27,985 nt of DNA from Fragilaria crotonensis. Lineage: Eukaryota > Bacillariophyta > Fragilariophyceae > Fragilariales > Fragilariaceae. Where the stretch lies: contig JAKSYS010000748.1 of NCBI GenBank assembly GCA_022925895.1, forward strand, positions 1 to 27,985, in the 5' to 3' direction. Position numbers and translations under genes: made by a program. This document shows positions 12,949-22,933 of this stretch, piece after piece. Numbering within the stretch: the first letter of the stretch is position 1; each line of letters opens with the position of its first letter. The notes below the pieces were generated by a model. The model was not told the DNA's origin, did no database searches, and was given only the letters and a program-made list of their open reading frames with translations.

Positions 12949-15058
12949 TCACTGCCCGTCAGACACAACGACACTGGCAGCCGTCATCGATGAATTCCAA
13001 GATCGACCGGCATATCGTTGCGTATGAAACCCATCGGTGCACGTGAAGCGACCTGGCTGAATACCCCTCACTGTGACTCCATTAAGACCACCCCAAGTAA
13101 TCCCGTTCTCCAAAAGATTCGGGTTTTCATTGGCAAGATGAACAAGAAGATTCAAGGCTGCTTCGTCGATATTAAATTCTTGTACATAGAGGCCGATCTT
13201 GAGCTCCAACCTCTCCTTGTACGCCATAAGCGTGCTTTGGGATTTGTCATCAACATTCGAAGAACAAAATGGCAGCAAGTGGTACTCTGCATTACTTGCT
13301 CTGCGTCGAACTCCGTCGAGAACTTCTTGATCAAACTTGCGGACGTGACACTCGCCTCCCATAAAAGACTACCGCCATTCAAGAATACACTATCGCCCTT
13401 TGCATCCGACCTGAGTGACAGGCGTGCTGTAAATCTCCAGCCGAATGGAAAACATGATTTCGCGAATTCGCGTATGACAGAGAGACCCTAGGTCGCGAAC
13501 ATCTTCCATGGCGAATGACCCAACTCCCTCAACGTGAACGCCTGCGGCAAGGAGCTCGTTGACAACGATTGCCCAGATTTCTTTGGGGACGTGACGTGAT
13601 TTCAAATCCAAGACGAGCCCAATTGGTCGTGCCTGTCCATCCAGTTTGAATACACGCCTCAGTATGTCCACAGAATCCTTGATCGAAGTATCGGGACAGG
13701 CTAAGGAAGAGAGGGTGGAAAGGGTGACGGAAGAACTTATGTTGTCGGCGGTTGCGGTTGCTGAGTGGGGCATGCTCGTGCTGAACTGCAACAGAGGAGT
13801 GCGATCGTCCATCTTGAAATCACTGGACTGGTCGATTTCTTCAACCCCACTCAATTGTGATTCATCCGAATGCGTTGGCGAACTGCGCGTGCGATATTCA
13901 CCCAATACCATGCCGAGTCTCAAAGCCTCCGCGTATACCGCCATCCACTGCCGTGCAAACATCCCTCCGCCCAGAGTTCGTCTCGTTCGCTTCACACGGG
14001 AATATATGTAGTCCTTCGCAAATCCTGTTTGTTCCAGGAGAAGTTGGTTTAAATTGCCGTGGGCAATCATCATCTTGTCTACCAATTCTGCCGATCTGCG
14101 TTTCAGCTCTTCCTCCAGGAAAAGTACAAATTGATCATAACGTTGCTTGGCGTTCCTTCGAGCTTGATTGCTTCGGACTTGAGAAAAGCGAGTTGAGTTC
14201 GTACCCGCTCTACACGACGCACGAGCTGCGGATCAAGAAAGACATCCCACTCGAGTGGAACTAACTTGGTAGTGTTTTGCAATTCATTCGCCGTACCGTA
14301 CGCCGCAACCACAGGGTTGTTTTCAGCCCAATGGATGAGTTTTGTGCTGGTGCCTTCAAGATGCGGCGGAAATCTCAACATAGACATCCGGCATCAGCTT
14401 TCTTAGTATCGATATCCAATCGGGATTGGCAAGCAGAAAGGGGCGGCCCCGAAGAATCCACCGTGAGAGTACAGCATGGTGTTAATGGGCGCAAAGGTCA
14501 CTTGGTCGTTCTCAATGGAATGAGTTTGACTTGCTGGAAATGTCTGAAAAGAAGAATGGGATACTTGTCGGTCTTTCTGCAGAAACCTGTGAAACGCCAA
14601 CTCAGCTTCACTCAGCGACTTTTCAATTTGACCATTTAGGTAGATGTCCCGCCTGCGCCGCAAATGTCCTAGCAATGTAGAATAGTCTGTTACTGCTAGA
14701 TCTTTTTGTCTCCTTTGCTGGTCTTCGTGGTACTCTTTCGAGCCGTACGGAGAAGGCAGCCACACAGAACGTCGTCGTCGCACTAGTCGAAACGCCAACA
14801 GTGCCACGATGAGTGAGGCGGAAGCCCGTAGAACAAGGTCAATTGCACCATTCCAACAGTCACTGAAATGAAGAAATCCCAAGATGTAGAATGAAGCGGA
14901 ATATGATGCGCTTGTTATTAACACGTGCCCGATGATGCTTGACGAGATGTGTCCATCCAAAACTTGGTCTTCCAAAACAATTTTCAACTGCTGAGAAAGA
15001 ATCCGGAGTAACCTCGATCTTCGATCTGATCTTCGAACAGGTCAATATACTTGAACAT
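12949..15058 (-). pseudogene. Uncharacterised membrane protein, frame-broken in at least five places
   Basis: Read downward from the ATG at 15058 (MFKYIDLFEDQ), successive frames join into one plausible protein. It begins with LEDQVLDGHI (about 14970). Two hydrophobic segments follow (about 14940-14870 and 14840-14785), then a basic stretch VRRRRS (about 14780) and a charged helix-rich region. Next come WAENNPVVAAYGT (about 14330), LEWDVFLDPQLVRRVERV (about 14250-14200), LEEELKRRSAELVDKMMIAHGN (about 14120-14060) and RTLGGGMFARQWMAVYAEALRLG (about 13980-13910). A low-complexity Ser/Thr linker leads to HSAGDLQHACHSG and FLNGGSLLWE (about 13460-13350). The end is NPNLLENGITWGGLNGV and GRFTCTDGFHTQRYAGR (about 13120-13000). 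Frames change near 14990, 14400, 14150, 13465, 13395 and 13200. The blocks recall a conserved diatom family of unknown function, from memory only. Introns could explain some breaks, but several are clean one-base shifts. Neighbouring spacers are gene-poor. Confidence 0.6.
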
Positions 15059-15998
15059 GGCGACAATGGTCGTCAGATACAAGCTCTACTGTGCGACGTT
15101 TGTATTGTGGTGCGAGAATGCTTGCATTAAGTACGTTTTCTCCGCCATCTGAAGATTCGCAATTACTGAATCTCGTCGATTTTGTGAGTGTCGCAAGTCG
15201 CAATACACGTAGGGGACTGTGACTGCCATAGATTCCTTTGAAGATTCCCTGAAAATGTCCATCTCGTTACAATCTACAAGTAGTTTAGTTCTCAGTACTC
15301 ACTACTCACTAATCTCTACGGAGTACACCGAGTAGGCAATGATATGGAGTGAGAAGGATACACAGTACAGCAATACAGTACTGATGCTACACTATAGCTA
15401 GCGTGAGAAGTGATGCTACACAGTCTACAGCAACTAGTGTGATAGCGTGAGTCAATAACCTGTCAGGCTCTCGTCTACTACCGAAGGTAGTAGTCGTCCT
15501 AGATTACCGAGCCACGAGAGATTTCTTCACGGGACTGTGCAGCAATAGATAACTTCAAGCGTTTCATAAAACCTATCATTCTGTTTTGTTAAACACAACC
15601 ATCAGTACTTTTTGGGACTAGCTAGCTACATGACTGCCTGCTGGCCCCAAAATTTATTCATACATCAGAGAGACTCAAAACCGGACTCGAATAGGTAAAC
15701 TGAGTCGGTCGCGCAAGTGGGGGTTACTGCTGTGCACCAAAAATAATCCCTCTGCATGGTCATGCTAACAGAAAGCATGGACTCCCAAAGTCCTAGGTCT
15801 AGAATTCAGAAGGGTTGTTCTCCTGAATTCCTATGCCAATGGAGCTGCTTGTGGACCAAAGTCATTCTAAGGCAGCACCATCGTGTAGGGGGGGATCATA
15901 CCATGGTTGATGTATCAACACCGGCAATGATTTCACCATCATACGATTGAGTCCAGAATCCAAACCCTCCAGATGACAACAATGAAATACAAAACCCT

Positions 15999-16020
15999 GG
16001 GTGGTGGGTGGGTGGGTGGG
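15999..16020 (+). other. Potential G-quadruplex (GGGT repeat)
   Basis: Four GGG runs separated by single T residues (16006-16020), preceded by another GGG at 15999-16001. This is a canonical intramolecular quadruplex pattern with one-base loops. It lies in gene-poor DNA, so no regulatory target is suggested. Confidence 0.75.
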
Positions 16021-16913
16021 AAAATCTAAGATCGAAGCAAGTGCAATCTCAAGGGATGAACGGTCCAGAGAAAAAGCGAGGAATCCCTGAAAAAAGTGTG
16101 GTTGATGTGAGATCAACCAGACAAGTCAAATGAATGACACTGTGGAACTCAAACTTTGGTTAACCAGATGGTTGGTGAATAAGATGTGTGGCTCTGGTGA
16201 GCCCTCGTATTTTCCATCGCCAATGGATCGCAAGGTCTCATCTACTGTGTCCCGTGGAGATTTACACTTTACAAAATACAAGGTGAGCAGGCAGAGGACA
16301 CGCACAAGAAAGCAAGACTGTAGTGTTGCGTGTTGATATCCATCTTAACGTTTTGGTGTGTTGAGGCACAACCCAAATGTTGATATATTCATATGGTTGG
16401 GAAAATTGATGTGGATGGAGTTGCTGGACAGCCTGCACATGGGACAAATGTGACAATACAAAATCCATTGTTGTGTTTGCAGTCGGGTTTGCAGTCGGGT
16501 TTGTTGTCCAGCATAAGAGGACAAGAAGAAAATGTGGAGCTAAAGACAGCGGTCAATCAAGATAAATTGAATCCAAAGCTCTGTTTTGATATTTTGAACG
16601 GCAATGTGAGGCAAATTGCATTGCAACCTGCAAGAGTTATGGACTCCTGGTGAGGAGAGAGGAGGAGAGACCAAGGCTGTAGAGTTACCTGAAAGAAAAA
16701 GAGCTGGTGAGAATGACCATGCAATGATGGCGATGCTGATGCCAACGCCTAGAAGTCTTCATGACCTCTTGCAAAAGTTTTCATCATAGAGTGGTGGAGG
16801 AAATGAGCTAGACTTTTCTCCTGCACTGAGCAAGGTTGCTCAAAGCATTGGTCCTGCTGAGCATGCAAGGGAGTGTGTGAGCTGTTATCATGATTGATAC
16901 GGGATACTGCAGA

Positions 16914-16951
16914 GACTGCCATAGGCAAGATTTATGCTGTCTATGGCAGTC
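16914..16951. repeat. 11-bp perfect inverted repeat, 16-bp loop
   Basis: Arms GACTGCCATAG (16914-16924) and CTATGGCAGTC (16941-16951) are perfect reverse complements. The hairpin lies upstream of the DUF2061 gene, in DNA without supported coding. A small RNA or short element end is possible, but nothing else supports it. Confidence 0.7.
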
Positions 16952-16999
16952 AAACTTCAGTGACCAGTATTATTAATGGACTGAAGAGGCATAAGAAGG

Positions 17000-17778
17000 A
17001 TGGGACTCTCAATCCCTCAATCCCATATTCAGAATTTAGCTCTCCGTATGTTTTCTAGGGTACTTGTACCTGTACCTGGTGCTACTACTAGCTCTCTACT
17101 AGCTAGTAGAGCTTCCATTAGACGAATATTTATTAGTACTGTACTCATGCTAGCTAGTAGTTCTGTCCTGTACTGGGTTTTTAGCACGACGTCGGCAAGG
17201 AACGACTTCCTACTTGGTGAAGATACCAAGGCCTACGGTATTGCGTTGTATCCTATGAGTAGTTCTGGCTTCTGGCAATTGATCAGCGAGAGCGATACTC
17301 GACTGTGCACGACGAGAACGACGCATCCCCTCACGCCCCGCGACCCGCGACATGAACCAACATTCTCTGAAACTATCCTGCTGGAGTCATCGTCAGGTCT
17401 CTTCCCTTGCCGTTCTGAGACCTTGTTGCAATCCAAATCAAAGTCGTTGAATATAATGTTGAAACGCCAAAAAGGAGACGAGGCAAACAACGATTTGAAA
17501 CCGGGTTTAGCGTACCAAACCGTCAGCATCGATGGCGAGGATGTCGAAGGAGGCATCAATAAAGAACATGATGGTCCGCCTCCAATTCAAGAGACGCATA
17601 TGCGCAGTATCCTCAAGGGACTCACCTGGCGTTTCGTTGCTTCTTTGACCACAATGTCGATCGCTTGGTACATCACGGGCAAGGTTCAGCTTGCGCTTGA
17701 GATTGGCTTCATCGAAGTCTTCGCAAAGTTGCTATCTATTACGTTCACGAGAGACTCTGGGCGAACATACGAATGTGA
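17000..17778 (+). CDS. DUF2061-domain membrane protein (C-terminal frame break)
   Basis: The C-terminal part, RSILKGLTWRFVASLTT then SIAWYITGKVQLALEIGFIEVFAKL (17603-17735), matches the DUF2061 pattern: a two-helix predicted membrane domain of unknown function. The family's ending, YYVHERLWANI, is present but one base out of frame (about 17737-17769). In that frame translation stops at 17776-17778 soon after the motif, as expected. As read, the open frame instead runs on to 17866 with an unrelated tail. The first 60-70 codons (17000-17190) cross a GTAC/CTAG-rich island, so the true start may lie further in. A central linker carries a basic RQKGDE region and an acidic VSIDGEDVEGG stretch. The gene is convergent with the gamma-CA-like gene, about 140 bp apart. 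Confidence 0.72.
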
Positions 17779-17921
17779 AAAAATCATTCGAGAAGAGGGA
17801 TTATGCTTCCTACAGCAATATTGGGAGAACGCGTCAACTGAACACAATGGCCCGTTAGTGATTTAAAGGGAATGAGAACGATAAATTTCTCAGTAATGAT
17901 TTTTGCACGATAACTGTACGT

Positions 17922-18633
17922 TTAACCCTGCTTCGCAACTCCCTTCTTCTCCAAGTCTTCCAAGTGAAGGTAGGAATTTCCCACTGGGAGAAACTCAACC
18001 ATATGCTCATACGCTTGTTCATAAATCTTTCTGGCCTTCGCCTGGATTGAGTCCCTCTCGTCACCTGTGATATCCGCAATGCATTTGGCAGGGTTTCCAC
18101 CCCACTTCTGTCCAGATGGAATGCGCGCATAAGCTGGCACAACAGTGCCTGGCTCGAGAATGACATACGATTCCACCAAGCTTCCTTCCATAATGGTGCA
18201 CTTCTCTCCAATAATAACCACATCGTCGATGCGACAGGACGTCAGAACGGAACCAGCGCCGACGCTCACGTAATGGCCGATATGAGTAATTGGCGGGAAG
18301 CCCGTCTCAAGTGTTCCCTTTTCACCCAATGTGGTTACAACTGAACCATCTTGAATATTCGAGGAAAACCAATTGAGATGCCATGCTTAGAATCGGCTCG
18401 AACGACAGCGCCGTACCATACACTGGATTCGTCCCAATTTGTTACCTCGCCGATTACAGAAGCAGACGGTGCAATGAACGTATCGTTGGTTATGAAGGGT
18501 TCAGATCCATAGAAAGTCATTATTGGTCGGTGTCGAGTGAAGAACTGTACAATGGGAATGGGAAGAGAATGCTGGTGAGGCCACTCGCTACTCGATTGTT
18601 CGAAAATCGACCAAACTTATTCCAGAAACTCAT
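17922..18633 (-). CDS. Gamma-carbonic-anhydrase-like protein, left-handed beta-helix (one frame break, possible short intron)
   Basis: From ATG 18520: TFIAPSASVIGEV, SSVWYGAVVRADS, then one base out of frame SNIQDGSVV, GHYVSVGAGSVLTSCRIDD, IIGEKCTIMEGSLVE, PSGQKWGGNPAKCIADIT and a helical tail ending EHMVEFLPVG. This is the hexapeptide-repeat fold and C-terminal helix of gamma-CA proteins, which in plants and algae belong to mitochondrial complex I. The Arg and Asp of the R-G-D-like motif are present. At the three zinc-histidine positions I read Thr, Ala and Thr, so the product is probably a non-catalytic gamma-CA-like protein. The one-base break lies at about 18363-18372 beside a T4 run. Upstream, MSFWNKFGRF (18633-18604) could join TRHRPIM (18538-18518) through a 47-base GT...AG interval (18591-18545) with a pyrimidine-rich 3' end, giving the usual N-terminus. 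A second frame error is the alternative. Confidence 0.78.
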
Positions 18634-18695
18634 CGATTAAATCTTTCAATATTTTCTCATGTAGGATGCTGGTACAACTGCACTAGAATGACGTC

Positions 18696-18890
18696 ATGGA
18701 CAATCTCACCTCAACTCCAACATTTTGCTTGAGTGCGACTCCTGCTTCTCGTAGAGCTCGACCCACAACAGCCTTAATCGACGACGAGGATGCCATTGTG
18801 GTCTATGATACCAGTGTATTGACGATCAAGAGGGAAGGAAGTGCCAGTAAAGTGAAAACACAACAGCGTGTCCAGTCAGTTTTCAGCTGA
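18696..18890 (+). CDS. Small hypothetical ORF, 64 codons
   Basis: It starts with an ATG 63 bp from the gamma-CA-like start, in divergent orientation. No motif is recognised; the protein is Ser/Thr-rich with an acidic patch (DDEDAIVVYD). It could be the first exon of a gene whose remainder was separated by the MULE insertion, or a chance frame. Confidence 0.2.
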   Translation: MDNLTSTPTFCLSATPASRRARPTTALIDDEDAIVVYDTSVLTIKREGSASKVKTQQRVQSVFS

Positions 18891-19115
18891 AATTGGATTA
18901 TACTCGTATGATAGTGCTTGTAGTACCTGGTACCTTTTGGCGTGTACTCTAAGTATGTATGACATATATTCATACTACGGTAACTTCGCAGCCGTACTGT
19001 TGAATCACTACTCTACTACCATGTACAAAATATCTACTGGAGTGCTGGAAGTTTATCGGAGTACTGCTACTGTACGACGTTGGATCGAGCTTTTTCCTTG
19101 ATCACCCGATCACCC

Positions 19116-19124
19116 CTTGCCAAC
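19116..19124 (+). repeat. Target site duplication, left (9 bp)
   Basis: CTTGCCAAC immediately precedes the first base of the left TIR and is repeated exactly at 26334-26342 after the right TIR. Confidence 0.93.
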
Positions 19125-19201
19125 GGGAGTGCCTAATGCGCTTAGAATTAATGCGCTTATAAAGCACTTGCACCAATCAAAATCGTCCGAAACGTCATCA
19201 T
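19125..19201 (+). repeat. MULE terminal inverted repeat, left (77 bp)
   Basis: It begins GGGAGTGCC and ends GTCATCAT. Compared with the reverse complement of 26257-26333 there is a single mismatch (ACTTGCACC versus ACTAGCACC). The repeat contains TAATGCGCTTA twice (19134-19144 and 19149-19159, 15-bp period), a candidate iterated transposase-binding motif. It also contains a TATAAA box (19158-19163) pointing toward the transposase start about 270 bp away. Confidence 0.95.
19158..19163 (+). promoter_or_regulatory. TATA-like box inside left TIR
   Basis: TATAAA in the context GCGCTTATAAAGCAC, duplicated in the right TIR (26295-26300, minus strand). Because both TIRs carry it, both the transposase and the passenger gene could be driven from element-encoded promoters. 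No transcript data are available; this is inference from position. Confidence 0.4.
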
Positions 19202-19433
19202 TTTGGGAGGGTTGTCTTTAAAAGAGTCATTTGACCTCATCGAAAATATATCAACAGATTCAAATCAGGTTGGATTCAAATTTCCCACCAGCCCACGAGC
19301 ATGCTCACCTATACTCGAGTATATTGCTATATTGATTTGTTTATAAAATTTGAAACCCAAATTTGCATTCCGAGTAGCAGTGCAATTCACCAACCAACTT
19401 GCACAAAAGCGACTCCTGTTTACTTTCAGCACC

Positions 19434-22400
19434 ATGGAAGACGTTACCACTGACCATGATGCTATTGACCTCTTCTACTCTGATGCAGAGATGGGAAATT
19501 TGCTCCACATCAAGAGTGAGTTTGAGAGAGAGTTTCCAGTAGGGACTCTGTTCCCAACACGAAGGCAACTTATTGATGCCATGCGCGAAAGGCATCACAG
19601 TTTGGGTTCTTTGTGATTGACCGCGGCTTCTCTGTTCTGTGCTTTGAAACAACAGCACGAGACGTAGAGAATACTAGACGACAGAAAGCTCGTGAAGAAC
19701 TCTCAAGAGAGAATGGCAAAATCTATATACCACGAAAAGTTGCAAAATCCAAGTGTGGATGTGAATTTAAGGCCTCATTTGTTCAAAAGAGAGGCACTGC
19801 AGGATGAATTCAGGATCTCTAAGGTGCAATACATGCATGGAAAAGGGTGCAAGCCTTCAGGGAGCAATACAAGGCTGCATGGAGGAGTGGTGGACATGCA
19901 TCAAAGTATGTAGCTCGTACAAAAATTTAAAGCTGCACACTATTGTTCAGCTGCTGGCAAGTGGTCAAAAGCCGAGTACAAAACAAATGAGGGCGATGCT
20001 TTGTGATATGCTACCAAAGGTTTTGACGTATCAAGCAAGTTCATCAACAACATGAAAGCCAAGGTCAGGGCAAAGATCTCTGCTGGAGAGTTTGATACAC
20101 TCCTTTCTCAAGGAACTGTGTCGAATGAAGAAGCTGATTTCATTTTAGGTGATGACCTACCCCAGAGTACCTCTCTATTGCTGAAGAAATTGCCAACGAT
20201 ACCTTGAAAGATGCACTGTCTGACCCAGGAACTAAGTGCTTAGTCATTCAATTCCTATGTCAACTACACAGAAAGGATCCATCATTTCTCTTTGACATTC
20301 AGCGATGAAAATGACACAATTGTTGGCATTTGTTGGCAAACAGCCACAATGAGGTTTGACTGGGACTCATGTGCATCATGCATTTCGTTGGATGGGATGA
20401 AACGTCAACTTAACCATTTCTCTTACCCGTACATTGCGGTTACCTCTTTGGATGGCTACGGCAATATGGTCGTATGTGAAGCCATTGTCATCTCTGAGAG
20501 GGTTGAGGCATACGCATGGCTGCTCGGTGCTGCAACAACTTCTCCTGCAACCGAAAATTGGATGGCCTTCAAGTTATCTACGGTGACGGGCTAGTAACTT
20601 GCGAGAGTCTGCTAGTATCCCTTGGCATTAAAAGTTCTTGTTCACTCCTCGATGATGTGCACCATCTTTTGTCAGCAGACTGTGGTTCATGGTATAAACA
20701 TTTTGGAGTTGAGAAGTGGAATTATTATGGTGGAATGCTAAGAGCACTGGTGCACGAGTCATACACTTTGGAAGACTACGAAAAGACGAGGCAAATGATT
20801 CTCACAACAATGGAAAGTCGGGATGAGCCCCAAAGCTTGAACAACTACTTCAACAATGTTATACATGCGGGAAGGCATAGATTTGCACGTTATTCAGTTT
20901 GTGCAACACCCTGTAATGAGGAACTTCTTGGATCATCAGTTGCTGAGTCCAACAACGCTTCCTATGTTGCTCGCATTGGTGGCGGCAGTTGGGATGACCC
21001 TGCAACACAAGTAAAAGACTGTATCCAGAGGATGTCAGAGCTTTCAAATAAAAGGGCAGGGCTTCGAGATCAGTACAGGCGACAAAGTGCTGCAAACAGT
21101 CATACAGCATCAGATGAACAAATCAAAACTATGCTCCTCAAACTATCAAAACGCGGTTTCAAAATCTGCGAGGAGCAGTACAGAAAGTCTTCAGAGTACT
21201 ACTGTGTACTCCCCACCACCGGTACTAGTAGCAAACATGATCGTGATTCAGAAATGGTGGAAGTCATATGGCATGGCAAATCATCAAAACCTTCTCGAAT
21301 CATTGATGGATGTAAGTGTTCCTGTAATGTATTCATTGCCTACCAAGTGCAATGCAGGCATCTCTTTGCATATCACAAGCAATCATTTCAGTTGCACCTC
21401 GTCCATCCAAAGTTTCATGCACAGCCACTGTCTGTTGCAGCCCCAAATCCAGAGTTTACCAATATTCTTTCAACCTGGGTTATCGACAGGGATACATATA
21501 TTGGTAGTATTGGTGATAAGGTAGAACTCCTCGGCGTACTTGGACATCGCGAGGGCGGTGCAATCTGAACAGTGCTGAAAGTGGTGCTACAGAGCATTTG
21601 ATCAGCAATGGGTTGACGAAAGTGGTGCAACAGAGCATTTGATTAGCAACGACGTTAACAACACAGGTGCAACAGAGCATTCAATCAGCAATGAGGTATA
21701 CGATGCAGATAAGGAAAATGATGTTGACTCTGGAGAAGAGAGTAACAGTGACACAGCACGGGAAAGGGTAGTGGGAGGCATGACTAGCAATTCGAAGTCA
21801 ACGACGAGGAATGTTACCTATCGCGACTTCACAGATGTGGCAAATAGTGTTGCAAACCTTGCACTAAGTCTTCCCAGCGAAGACTTGCGCCGCGAATGCT
21901 TAGGGGTCCTCGTTCGCATGCGAGATGCCCTGAGTATGTCCGCATCTTCTGGTAACGAGCCCTCTGTGCCATTGATTGGCTTCATGTCCTCCGCCGACGC
22001 ATTCTTGGCAGCGTTTGGTCCGAATGCAGAGTCAAGGAGGGAAGGTATCTTTGCGCCTCTTGCTGGTGGTGACCCTGGAAACAACTTTGAAATGCAGCGA
22101 CACAATTTTGGAAAGGTGCGGCACAAGCGCTTGACCTCCTTGAATGAGAGAAATGCACTGGCATCAAAGATAGCAGATGCCCGTAACAGGCCTTCCCAAT
22201 GCTCATTTTGCAGTTCGACTCAGCATACCATTAAGCGATGTCCTGTTATGGACAAGGCAGCTTTTTGTTGGGAAAAAGAATAGTGTTGGGTGGAATCAAT
22301 GGTATCGAACCTTGGGCAATCAAAATTGTCATGAGGTTGTGTTGCCAAATGCTGGTAGTGCCTTGAATCTCACTCGAGAGCTACGAGACAACCTTCCACC

Positions 22401-22709
22401 TCCTTCTCATATCATTCGTCATCTTTCTATAAGGTCGGTCCACTTCTCCAATGAGGCTGTGGAGTATATGTCACGTCCAACCAGCATTTACAGACACAGG
22501 AGTACCGAGCACTCGCGATTCCATCCCCAGACAACAATATTGTGGGAGTTCAGCTGATTGAGCGAGGCGGAAACTTTTGGAGGAAAGACAATGAAAGGAG
22601 TGATGTAAACACCACATTATATGTACGAGCAAGAACCGTCCAAAAGTGGATGGAAAAGGCATTTGGAGACTCGCAACTATTTGTCTATGTCAAACAAAAA
22701 GAACTGTAA
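19434..22709 (+). pseudogene. MULE transposase (zinc DNA-binding, MULE DDE, SWIM, CCHC), frame-broken
   Basis: The start is ATG 19434 in CACCATGG context. The N-terminal region has FPVGTLFPTRRQLIDAM, FGFFVIDRGFSVLC and CGCEFKAS ... HGKGCKPS, a FAR1/MuDR-like zinc DNA-binding module (19540-19870). The catalytic core carries Asp in ISLDGMKRQL (20391-20393), Asp in VIYGDGL (20585-20587, next frame) and Glu in VAESNNASYVARIG (20944-20946). A SWIM zinc finger C-x-C ... C-x-H (CKCSCN...QCRHLF) spans about 21311-21370. The C-terminal part has an acidic region, then a CCHC knuckle C-SF-C-SSTQ-H-TIKR-C (about 22200-22241). The last segment includes IPSPDNNIVGVQLIERGGNF and ends at TAA 22707-22709. Frames change near 19605, 19800, 19915, 20040, 20195, 20550, 21565, 22265 and 22480. 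The 350-codon stretch 20516-21568 is intact. Confidence 0.85.
21583..21692 (+). repeat. Three imperfect direct repeats within the MULE transposase gene
   Basis: Units beginning at 21583, 21624 and 21666 each encode G-A-T-E-H-(L/S)-I-S-N. The spacings are 41 and 42 bases, so the first interval is one base short of a whole number of codons and contributes to a frame break. The repeats lie between the SWIM finger and the acidic C-terminal region. Confidence 0.85.
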
Positions 22710-22933
22710 ACTAGGAATGCAGCAAGATGTACACATGTTGTCAGGTTATTTGAAGGTTCATGTGCTATGGAGCGATAACAATAGTGGCATTCTCTAACGA
22801 ATACTACTGTGGAATGGCTGGTAGCACTTTCTATCTCAACTGTAATTGTTGGTACGAAAATGATCCTTCAACAGGCAGAGGACAACGATTATCATACACA
22901 CATTTTCATACACAAATTATAGGGCCATCCTTA
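22710..22933. terminator. Convergent intergenic gap between MULE transposase and passenger gene
   Basis: This 224-bp stretch separates the two tail-to-tail genes and must hold both 3' ends and polyadenylation signals. No specific signal is assigned. The corresponding gap in the left element is about 110 bp. Confidence 0.3.

Larger units (their letters stand above)
15059..16999. other. Gene-poor spacer with low-complexity DNA
   Basis: No coding region is supported. GTAC/CTAC-rich DNA occupies about 15280-15480, including two copies of TGATGCTACAC (about 15381 and 15411). Between 15700 and 16750 several short frames exist on both strands without motifs; a GTTTGCAGTCGG unit is tandemly repeated near 16478-16502. 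A G-quadruplex motif and a hairpin are listed separately. Confidence 0.6.
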
